Below the pieces are notes generated by a model. The model did no database searches. It was not told the DNA's origin and worked only from the letters and a program-made list of their open reading frames with translations. The position numbers were made by a program, and so were the translations under genes. From assembly GCA_023428425.1 (NCBI GenBank), contig JAEYYP010000165.1, positions 1 through 6,694 of the forward strand: a stretch of 6,694 nt of DNA. Reading direction: 5' to 3'. Of the stretch, positions 1-4,814 are shown one piece after another. The DNA is from Pseudomonadota bacterium. GTDB taxonomy: Bacteria; Pseudomonadota; Alphaproteobacteria; Rhizobiales; Devosiaceae. Every line of letters begins with the position of its first letter. Position 1 is the first letter of the stretch.

Positions 1-64
1 AACTTCCACGCCTTGCGGCACAGCGACCTCAACGCTGCGCGTCTACCAATTCCGCCACGACCGC
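1..64 (-). tRNA. tRNA-Leu(GAG), 3' part cut by the window edge
   Basis: Read on the minus strand from base 64, the sequence folds as the first two thirds of a bacterial leucine tRNA. It shows a 5' acceptor strand GCGGTCG, a D arm with the AATTGGTAGACGC pattern typical of tRNA-Leu, and an anticodon stem CAGCG/CGCTG (33-37 and 21-25). The seven-base loop TTGAGGT places anticodon GAG at 28-30. A long class-II variable arm (GCC-GCAA-GGC) follows, then the start of the T arm. GAG reads CUC and CUU leucine codons. The T loop, the 3' acceptor strand and any CCA lie outside the window to the left, so the acceptor pairing could not be checked. Identity is firm because of the long variable arm together with the GAG loop. 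Confidence 0.93.
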
Positions 65-110
65 ACGCCAGTGGTAGGAGCCACACCGCGAAGCGGCGAA
101 GCGAGGCAGC

Positions 111-138
111 GTGTAGCAACGGGTTTCCGATGGCGCAA
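111..138 (-). promoter_or_regulatory. candidate promoter of tRNA-Leu
   Basis: On the minus strand TTGCGC (138-133) is followed 16 bases later by CTACAC (116-111), which resembles a -35/-10 pair. It would start transcription near base 104, about 40 bases before the tRNA 5' end. The -35-like box lies inside the right arm of the hairpin at 127-158. The -10 match is only moderate, and co-transcription from the fliN-like gene upstream is an alternative. Confidence 0.3.
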
Positions 139-158
139 GCCCAAATATGCGCTATCGG
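127..158. other. long inverted repeat between fliN-like gene and tRNA-Leu
   Basis: Arms CCGATGGCGCA (127-137) and TGCGCTATCGG (148-158) pair over 11 positions with one G-U wobble on the plus-strand RNA (an A-C mismatch on the minus-strand RNA), around a 10-base loop. It begins 14 bases past the stop of the fliN-like gene, so it could end that transcript. However, neither side is followed by a run of T, so it is not a standard intrinsic terminator. It could instead stabilise an mRNA 3' end or be a protein-binding site. Confidence 0.5.
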
Positions 159-172
159 CACCATGTGGAAAT

Positions 173-406
173 TCAGGCCGGTCGGCGGACCTTCTCGGTG
201 ATCTCGACGCTGAGGTGGCCATCCTCGACCTTGACCTCGCAGCGGGCGACAAGGGTGTTGTTGGCGTAGACGCGCAAGGGGTCGTTTTCGGAGGTATCGA
301 GCTCGATCACGGCGCCACGGCCCATGCGCAGCAGATGGTGAATGGGCATCTTGGCCGCTCCAAGCTCCACCGTGATATCGACTTCAATATTGTCTAGAGT
401 CTTCAT
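173..406 (-). CDS. short FliN-like SpoA-domain flagellar motor switch protein
   Basis: This 77-residue product is essentially one SpoA (surface presentation of antigens) domain, the C-terminal module of FliN and of type III secretion C-ring proteins. Visible hallmarks are the opening IEVDITVELG (7-16), LLRMGRGAVIEL (25-36), and a YANNTLVAR stretch (47-55) matching the usual VNG..IARGEV block. In FliN, this module forms the ring at the base of the flagellar switch that binds CheY and the export apparatus. The ATG at 406 is preferred over one at 469 because the domain starts right after it and the extra 21 residues look like non-coding sequence. No clear Shine-Dalgarno is seen. Oddities are the very short length, the absence of other flagellar genes nearby (it sits between tRNA-Leu and divergent lipB), and Cys56 (TGC) where the family nearly always has Gly in ARGEV. 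It may be a true FliN whose partners lie elsewhere, or a diverged paralogue. Confidence 0.8.
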   Translation of the reverse strand: MKTLDNIEVDITVELGAAKMPIHHLLRMGRGAVIELDTSENDPLRVYANNTLVARCEVKVEDGHLSVEITEKVRRPA

Positions 407-430
407 ACATAGACCACGAACACACCGGCC

Positions 431-445
431 CGGCTGAATCAGCCG
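431..445. promoter_or_regulatory. perfect 15-bp dyad between divergent fliN-like and lipB genes
   Basis: CGGCTGA, one central A, then TCAGCCG form an exact palindrome in the 72-bp gap between the two divergent starts. It is 25 bases from the fliN-like ATG and 34 from the lipB ATG. The position suits an operator serving either gene, or a small hairpin in the lipB leader. No regulator gene lies next to it, and the motif does not match a family I can name. Confidence 0.35.
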
Positions 446-478
446 CCGCCCCCAATTCCCACGGAGCATTGGTCGCCC

Positions 479-1225
479 ATGCTTACCGAAGCGTTAACGA
501 GTGACCCGATTTGCGACACCGGCACCAAGCTGTGGCGCGCTGACGGAGTTCCGGCCGAATGGCGAATCTCTGAAGGGCTGGTGCCGTACCCCGAAGCGCT
601 CGAGGCGATGAAGGCGCGCGCAGCCGCGATCGCCCAAGAGGATGCCGGTGAGCAGGTCTGGCTGCTCGAACATCCGCCACTCTATACCGCAGGCACCTCG
701 GCCGTAGCCGACGACCTGCTCACGCCTGACCGCTTCCCGGTCTACGACGCCGGGCGCGGCGGACAATACACCTACCACGGGCCTGGGCAGCGGGTGGTCT
801 ACTTCATGCTCGATCTCCGCCAGCGCGGTCGCGACGTGCGCTGCCTGGTACAGGGGCTGGAGGGCCTGGTGATCGATACGCTCGCCGCCTTCAAAATCCG
901 CGGCGAGCGGCGCGACGGGCGGATAGGCGTTTGGGTTCAGCGCCCGGACAAGGGGCCCGGACGCGAGGACAAGGTGGCGGCGATCGGCGTGCGGGTCAGC
1001 CGCTGGGTCAGCTTCCATGGCATTTCCATCAACGTGCATCCGGCGCTCGACCATTTTGACGGCATCGTGCCATGCGGTATTTCCGACCAGGGCGTGACGA
1101 GCTTCGAGGATCTCGGCCAACTTGCCTCGATGGAAGAGGTGGATACGGCGCTCCGCGCAGCGTTCGAGCGCCGTTTCGGCCCGACGCAACGGGCGAAGCC
1201 GGAAAACCTTGAAAGCGCGGCCTGA
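479..1225 (+). CDS. lipB: octanoyl-[acyl-carrier-protein]:protein N-octanoyltransferase
   Basis: LipB moves the octanoyl group from octanoyl-ACP to the lipoyl domains of 2-oxoacid dehydrogenases and the glycine cleavage H protein, the first step of endogenous lipoate synthesis in the cytoplasm; LipA then inserts sulfur. The 248-residue protein carries the family signatures: LEHPPLYTAG (63-72), the substrate-binding RGGQYTYHGPGQ (93-104), the catalytic lysine in KVAAIGVR (Lys165), FHG (179-181), and the catalytic cysteine in IVPCGI (Cys199). It is somewhat longer than E. coli LipB, with an N-terminal extension of about 25 residues and a short insert near 153-164, both plausible for alphaproteobacterial members. 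GGAG at 463-466 is a possible ribosome-binding site with a rather long 12-base spacer. lipA is not in the window. The next gene follows after 51 bases on the same strand. Confidence 0.96.
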   Translation: MLTEALTSDPICDTGTKLWRADGVPAEWRISEGLVPYPEALEAMKARAAAIAQEDAGEQVWLLEHPPLYTAGTSAVADDLLTPDRFPVYDAGRGGQYTYHGPGQRVVYFMLDLRQRGRDVRCLVQGLEGLVIDTLAAFKIRGERRDGRIGVWVQRPDKGPGREDKVAAIGVRVSRWVSFHGISINVHPALDHFDGIVPCGISDQGVTSFEDLGQLASMEEVDTALRAAFERRFGPTQRAKPENLESAA

Positions 1226-1276
1226 GCACCGCATTTTCAACGCTAGACGATTCCTCTCTCCACGGGGGCCTGGGCC

Positions 1277-1735
1277 ATGATGCTCGACGACCTGAAGAAG
1301 ATCTTCCTCTCGCCTACGCTGTTCCGCCTGGACACGATCCTGTCGCCCAAGCTGGTGCCGGTGCTCTACGGTACGGGCATGTTTGCGCTGTTGCTGTGGG
1401 CTGTCGGCCACCTGTTCGCGACCTTCGGGCGGACCTTCGGCGACGGGCTGTGGGGCCTGTTCGAGATTGCCGTGTATGGCGCGCTCGGCCTGATCGCGCT
1501 GCGCGTGATCTGCGAGGTGCTGCTGGTGTTCTTCAAGGCCAACGAGGCGGCAACCCGCACGGTGGCGGTGTCTCGTCTCTCGGGCTCGCTGATGGACGAG
1601 GTCCGCGATGCCATTCACGACATCGCCGATGAGTCGGACTACACCGAGAGCGAGGTGGAAGACGAGATCTCGCCCTCGCCCCGTCGCACAGCCCGGCGGT
1701 CGCCGGTGGTTCCGTCCGACAAGCCCGACATCTGA
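1277..1735 (+). CDS. DUF4282 family two-helix membrane protein
   Basis: This is a 152-residue protein of unknown function that fits the DUF4282 pattern. A short N-terminal stretch (ILSPKLVPVLY) leads into a first hydrophobic helix (about 27-49). A glycine-rich turn follows, then a second helix (about 60-86) ending in the typical RVICEVLLVFFKANEA. No signal peptide is evident; both helices should sit in the inner membrane. The C-terminal 65 residues are hydrophilic: an acidic segment (107-131, rich in D and E) followed by a basic SPRRTARRSP patch (134-143), possibly cytoplasmic and interaction-prone. Two consecutive ATG codons (1277 and 1280) are available. The GGGGG at 1264-1268 serves as a ribosome-binding site for either. 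It lies 51 bases after lipB on the same strand and may be co-transcribed. The helices and the family resemblance are clear, but no role can be assigned. Confidence 0.82.
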   Translation: MMLDDLKKIFLSPTLFRLDTILSPKLVPVLYGTGMFALLLWAVGHLFATFGRTFGDGLWGLFEIAVYGALGLIALRVICEVLLVFFKANEAATRTVAVSRLSGSLMDEVRDAIHDIADESDYTESEVEDEISPSPRRTARRSPVVPSDKPDI

Positions 1736-1759
1736 GAGCCGGCCGCTCTACTGACAGCA

Positions 1760-1787
1760 AAGAGGCCGCCCGTTGGGGCGGCCTCTT
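1760..1787. terminator. bidirectional hairpin terminator between convergent genes
   Basis: An 11-bp perfect stem (1760-1770 with 1777-1787, GC-rich core GAGGCCGCC) encloses a six-base loop CGTTGG. It lies 24 bases after the DUF4282 stop on the plus strand and 4 bases after the DoxX stop on the minus strand. It is flanked by A/T-rich bases (CAAA on the left, TTGATTTC on the right), giving a short T-rich tail in both directions. It is the best terminator in the window. Confidence 0.85.
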
Positions 1788-1791
1788 GATT

Positions 1792-2226
1792 TCAAGCCAG
1801 GGCTGCGGCTCGGCCACGCCCCTTCAGCATAGTATCGACGCTGAAGGCGCCTGGACCGGCAAACACCAGGTACAGGAACACGAAGCAGAACAGCACCGCC
1901 CCGTCACCGCCATTGGCGACCGGGATGATGTTGCCCTGCCCCATCATCGGCACGTGCACGAACCAGAAGGCATATGCCATCATCCCCGACAGGATGAACG
2001 CCACAGGCCGAGTGAACAGCCCGAGCAGGATGGCGAGCCCGCCGAACACCTCCAGCACACCGGCAAGGCCCATCATGGAGAAGAGTTCGAATCCGCCACC
2101 GGGCCCCTGCGAGGCCGGGAAGTTGAACATCTTCTGCGTGCCGTGCGCGGCGAAGGTGAGTGCCGTGACGACGCGCAACGCGAAGAGGGCATAGGGGTGG
2201 TACTTGTTCAGTCCGTCGAGAGTCAT
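1792..2226 (-). CDS. DoxX family inner-membrane protein
   Basis: This 144-residue, four-helix membrane protein belongs to the DoxX/DoxD-like superfamily. Hydrophobic segments lie near residues 12-28, 50-70, 74-92 and 108-126. Family marks include AAHGTQKMFNF (26-36) after the first helix, the GLAGVLEVFGGLAILLGLFTRP block (53-74), NGGDGAVL (105-112), and GPGAFSVD (124-131) near the C-terminus. Characterised relatives include a subunit of archaeal thiosulfate:quinone oxidoreductase and mycobacterial DoxX, linked to redox stress. For this bacterial group the function is not established. The start at 2226 is chosen because AGGAAG lies six bases upstream and the DoxX homology begins there; an open frame extends 25 codons further but has no family-like sequence. 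The gene is divergent from rimO and convergent with the DUF4282 gene. Confidence 0.9.
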   Translation of the reverse strand: MTLDGLNKYHPYALFALRVVTALTFAAHGTQKMFNFPASQGPGGGFELFSMMGLAGVLEVFGGLAILLGLFTRPVAFILSGMMAYAFWFVHVPMMGQGNIIPVANGGDGAVLFCFVFLYLVFAGPGAFSVDTMLKGRGRAAALA

Positions 2227-2232
2227 GTGTTG

Positions 2233-2238
2233 CTTCCT
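2233..2238 (-). promoter_or_regulatory. ribosome-binding site of the DoxX gene
   Basis: AGGAAG on the minus strand sits six bases before the ATG at 2226. It decides that start over the longer open frame that reaches 2301. Confidence 0.75.
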
Positions 2239-2295
2239 GCTGACGCCGCGGGATTGGGCGCGCACGAAAAAGCAGAGCCAGACTCTCAGGATTCT

Positions 2296-2314
2296 GGTCA
2301 ACTAAACGTTCGGT
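2296..2314 (-). promoter_or_regulatory. candidate DoxX promoter -35 box and overlapping operator-like dyad
   Basis: An imperfect palindrome with centre AACGTT (2301-2314, 10 of 14 positions symmetric, AC..AACGTT..GT) adjoins TTGACC on the minus strand (2301-2296), a good -35 match facing doxX. The expected -10 near 2273-2278 reads GCTCTG and is poor, so the promoter call is weak. Palindromes of this size beside a -35 box are typical of TetR-type repressor sites. No regulator gene is in the window. Confidence 0.3.
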
Positions 2315-2379
2315 AACATGAGTTAATCGTGAGATCGCGTGATCAGGGCTGCCTTGCCTTGATCGCAAAGCACCGATGA

Positions 2380-2407
2380 TTGCTTTTTCTGGGGATTGGC
2401 GTATAGG
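2380..2407 (+). promoter_or_regulatory. candidate rimO promoter, possibly giving a leaderless mRNA
   Basis: TTGCTT (2380-2385) and TATAGG (2402-2407) are separated by 16 bases. The rimO ATG begins only 10 bases after the -10-like box, so transcription would start at or within a few bases of the start codon. Consistent with this, there is no good Shine-Dalgarno before the ATG (only AGG, which is part of the -10 box itself). Confidence 0.4.
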
Positions 2408-2416
2408 CACGCCCCC

Positions 2417-3766
2417 ATGACCCAAGCCCCGAAAATCGGCCTTGTCAGCCTCGGCTGCCCCAAGGCGCTCGTCGACTCCGAACGCATCATGACGACGCTC
2501 AGATCGCAGGGCTATGCGTTCTCGCGCGACTATGAAGGCGCGGACATCGTGCTGGTGAACACCTGCGGCTTCCTCGACAGCGCCAAGAAGGAAAGCCTCG
2601 AGGCGATCGGCGAGGCGGTTGGCGCCAATGGCCGGGTGATCGTCACCGGCTGCCTCGGCGTCGAGGAGCAGATGATCCGCGAGACCCATCCGAGCGTGCT
2701 CGCCGTTACCGGTCCGCACCAGTATGAGGACGTGGTCAACGCGGTGAACACGCACCTGCCGCCGGTGCCCAACAAGTTCGTGGACCTCGTGCCCGAGGCT
2801 GGCCTGAAGCTGACGCCGCGGCACTACGCCTATATGAAGATTTCCGAGGGCTGCAACAACCGCTGCACCTTCTGCATCATCCCGCAGATCCGCGGCGACC
2901 TCGTCTCCCGCCCCATCGCCTCGGTGCTGTACGAGGCCGAGCGACTGGTGGCGACGGGCGTCAAGGAGATCATGGTGATCTCACAGGATACCTCGGCCTA
3001 CGGCGTCGATACCAAGTACGCGACGTCGAAATTCCGCGGTCGCGACGTGGAAGCGCGCTTCCAGACCCTGGCCGAAGAACTGGGCAAGATGGATGTGTGG
3101 ACGCGCCTTCACTACGTCTACCCCTACCCGCATGTCGATGGCGTGATCCCGCTGATGGCCGAGGGCAGGATCCTCCCTTACCTCGACATTCCCTTCCAGC
3201 ACGCCTCCCCGCAGGTGCTGAAGTCGATGCGCCGCCCGGCGAACCAGGTGAAGACGCTCGACCGGATCAAGGCCTGGCGCGCCATGGCGCCGGACCTCGC
3301 CATCCGCTCCAACTTCATCGTCGGCTTCCCGGGTGAGACCGAGGAGGATTTCGAGTTCCTGCTCGATTGGCTCGAAGAAGCCGAGATCGACAGGATCGGC
3401 TGCTTCGAGTACGAGCCCGTCACCGGCGCGCCCGCCAACGACATCGAGGGCATCGTCCCCGACGAAGTGAAGCGCGACCGCTATGAGCGGCTGATGGAAG
3501 TGGCGCAGGACATCTCTGCGCATGTGCTGAGCAAGAAGGTCGGCCGCACCATCGACGTGCTGGTGGATGACGTGCAGCCGGAAATGGGCCGCGCCGTGGG
3601 CCGCTCGCAGTGGGATGCGCCCGAGATCGACGGCACCGTGATCATCCACGAGGCCGTGGGCATCAAGGTCGGCGACAAGGTGTCGGTGACGGTCACGGAC
3701 AGCGACGAGTACGACCTGTTCGGCGTGCCTGCGGCACTGGCCGCCGGGATCAAGGCTTCGGCCTGA
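2417..3766 (+). CDS. rimO: ribosomal protein uS12 aspartate methylthiotransferase
   Basis: RimO is a radical-SAM enzyme with two 4Fe-4S clusters that adds a methylthio group to the conserved aspartate (Asp88/89) of ribosomal protein S12. The 449-residue product has the three-part architecture of the family. The N-terminal UPF0004 domain supplies auxiliary-cluster cysteines Cys14 (SLGCPK), Cys50 (VNTCGF) and Cys79 (TGCLG). The radical-SAM core has the CxxxCxxC motif at Cys146, Cys150 and Cys153 (SEGCNNRCTFC). A C-terminal TRAM domain (about 375-441) ends in DEYDLFGVPA. The CPKALVDSE opening and the DLFG ending separate RimO from its tRNA-modifying relative MiaB. ATG at 2417 is chosen because homology begins there; an upstream TTG at 2396 would add seven unlikely residues. 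The gene is divergent from doxX and convergent with the P1 peptidase, 21 bases apart. Confidence 0.96.
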   Translation: MTQAPKIGLVSLGCPKALVDSERIMTTLRSQGYAFSRDYEGADIVLVNTCGFLDSAKKESLEAIGEAVGANGRVIVTGCLGVEEQMIRETHPSVLAVTGPHQYEDVVNAVNTHLPPVPNKFVDLVPEAGLKLTPRHYAYMKISEGCNNRCTFCIIPQIRGDLVSRPIASVLYEAERLVATGVKEIMVISQDTSAYGVDTKYATSKFRGRDVEARFQTLAEELGKMDVWTRLHYVYPYPHVDGVIPLMAEGRILPYLDIPFQHASPQVLKSMRRPANQVKTLDRIKAWRAMAPDLAIRSNFIVGFPGETEEDFEFLLDWLEEAEIDRIGCFEYEPVTGAPANDIEGIVPDEVKRDRYERLMEVAQDISAHVLSKKVGRTIDVLVDDVQPEMGRAVGRSQWDAPEIDGTVIIHEAVGIKVGDKVSVTVTDSDEYDLFGVPAALAAGIKASA

Positions 3767-3780
3767 TCCATTCTCCCGTC

Positions 3781-3797
3781 GGGCGCATCAGGCGCCC
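3781..3797. terminator. weak GC hairpin between convergent rimO and peptidase genes
   Basis: GGGCGC (3781-3786) pairs with GCGCCC (3792-3797) around loop ATCAG. It starts 15 bases after the rimO stop and contains the stop codon of the convergent peptidase gene. There is no T-run on either side, so intrinsic termination is doubtful. Confidence 0.3.
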
Positions 3798-4792
3798 CAC
3801 TTCTGCCGCCAGGTCGGCACCACGTCGCCCTCCGCCGGCACCGCGTGATACACCGCGCGGGCAATCGCCCGGCTGAGGCACACGGCTGCCGCGTGGCCGA
3901 GGTGAATGATGTCGCGGATCGGGTCATCGATCGGACGCGCGCAGGTCGCGACCGAAAAGACAAGGTCGCCATCGACCGGCGTGTGTGACGGGCTGGCGCC
4001 ACGAGCGATGCCATCCTGAGCGGCCACGGCGAGCCTCTTGGCCTGCGCCTTTGTGAGGATGGCGTCGGTCGCGACGATGGCGATGGTGGTGTTGGCGATC
4101 GCGCTGGTGCCGTCCCGCTTGGTGCGGGCCGACTGCGAGAAACTCAGCGGCCTTGCCAACGGGCCAAGCCCTCCGAACTCGCCGTCGACCTCGAAAGGCG
4201 CTGCCCAGAAGTGCGCTGTGTCGCCCATCGTGACGCTGCCGGTGGGGTTGGCGACGACCAACGCTCCGACCGTATGGCCCGACGGCAACAGCAGCGATGC
4301 TGAACCGAGACCACCCTTCAGATTGGCCGTCAGCGCGCCCGTGCCCGCCCCGATTGTGCCGAGCGCAAACTCCCTCGCAGCCGCCGCGAGCGCGGCGCGT
4401 CCAAGGGAAGGATAGGGGTTGGTTGCCCACGCCTTGTCGCCGCCGTTGAGCAGGTCGAAGATGATGGCGCCGGGAACGATGGGAACGATGGCGCTTTCGA
4501 CGCGGAAGCCTCGCCCTGCGGCGCGGAGCCCGTCCATGACGCCCGAAGCGGCATCCAGACCGAAGGCCGAGCCGCCCGACAGCACCAGCGCATCGACTTC
4601 GGGTACCATCTTGTCGGGCGCCAGCAGTTCGGTCTCGCGCGCACCCGGTGCGCCGCCCATGACATCGACCGAAGCGACAAATGGCCGGTCGGCGACCAGC
4701 ACCGTGGTGCCGGACTTGATGGCATGATCCTCGGCATTGCCGACGCGCAATCCCTCGACGTCGGTGATCAGGTTCAACGGTCCGGTTTTCAT
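3788..4792 (-). CDS. P1 (S58/DmpA) family N-terminal-nucleophile peptidase, NylC-like
   Basis: The 334-residue protein belongs to the P1 peptidase family, which includes DmpA and BapA (aminopeptidases) and NylC (nylon-oligomer endo-hydrolase). These precursors cut themselves into two chains, exposing a Ser or Thr nucleophile at the new N-terminus. Family blocks are VLSGGSAFGLDAASG (70-84), GAIIFDLLNGG (108-118), GAGTGALTANLKGGLGSAS (148-166), GALVVANPTGS (176-186) and NTTIAIVATDA (234-244). The predicted cut is Asn234/Thr235, giving chains of 234 and 100 residues. Asp274 and Asp276 (DGD) lie 39 and 41 residues after the nucleophile, the spacing I recall for NylC Thr267/Asp306/Asp308; Lys159 and Asn182 are likely partners. 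No signal peptide is seen, so a cytoplasmic location is likely. The start at 4792 has AAGGAG five bases upstream. It is the last gene of the SDR/TTC38-like operon. Family is certain; substrate (peptide, beta-peptide or other amide) is unknown. Confidence 0.93.
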   Translation of the reverse strand: MKTGPLNLITDVEGLRVGNAEDHAIKSGTTVLVADRPFVASVDVMGGAPGARETELLAPDKMVPEVDALVLSGGSAFGLDAASGVMDGLRAAGRGFRVESAIVPIVPGAIIFDLLNGGDKAWATNPYPSLGRAALAAAAREFALGTIGAGTGALTANLKGGLGSASLLLPSGHTVGALVVANPTGSVTMGDTAHFWAAPFEVDGEFGGLGPLARPLSFSQSARTKRDGTSAIANTTIAIVATDAILTKAQAKRLAVAAQDGIARGASPSHTPVDGDLVFSVATCARPIDDPIRDIIHLGHAAAVCLSRAIARAVYHAVPAEGDVVPTWRQKWGA

Positions 4793-4797
4793 CCGGG

Positions 4798-4803
4798 CTC
4801 CTT
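4798..4803 (-). promoter_or_regulatory. ribosome-binding site of the P1 peptidase gene
   Basis: A strong AAGGAG on the minus strand lies five bases before the ATG at 4792, in the 22-base gap after the TTC38-like gene. It supports independent, efficient initiation of the peptidase even if translation of the broken upstream gene stops early. Confidence 0.75.
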
Positions 4804-4814
4804 GGGTTGTCGCG

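Noticed and set aside
86..106. Short GCTTCGCC/GCTTCGCG direct repeat and small hairpins in the tRNA-Leu leader
   Set aside because: Eight-base repeats of this composition are expected by chance in GC-rich DNA and no known leader element fits.
383..411. Possible lipB promoter TTCAAT-17-TACATA inside the fliN-like 5' end
   Set aside because: The -35 match is poor and the boxes lie in coding sequence of the opposite strand; too weak to annotate.
494..1618. A 374-codon minus-strand open frame covering lipB and part of the DUF4282 gene
   Set aside because: Its translation is rich in R, H, A, E and Q in the way typical of antisense frames of GC-rich genes, has no recognisable domain, and lies opposite two well-supported genes.
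2367..2388. AAAGCA ... TGCTTTTT inverted repeat with a T-run upstream of rimO, resembling a terminator
   Set aside because: The stem is only six mostly A/T pairs and the right arm coincides with the likely -35 box of rimO; there is no upstream plus-strand gene to terminate.
1904..2824. A 306-codon minus-strand frame across doxX, the intergenic region and the start of rimO
   Set aside because: It overlaps doxX in another frame and rimO on the opposite strand; the product is low-complexity Arg/His/Ala-rich with no family features.
2981..3649. A 222-codon frame antisense to rimO
   Set aside because: Shadow of rimO codon bias; no start signal or domain.
4472..4489. Tandem GGGAACGAT repeat inside the peptidase gene
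   Set aside because: It encodes IVPIVP in a segment where the family normally has a similar VPIVPG sequence, so it reflects protein sequence, not a recent duplication.
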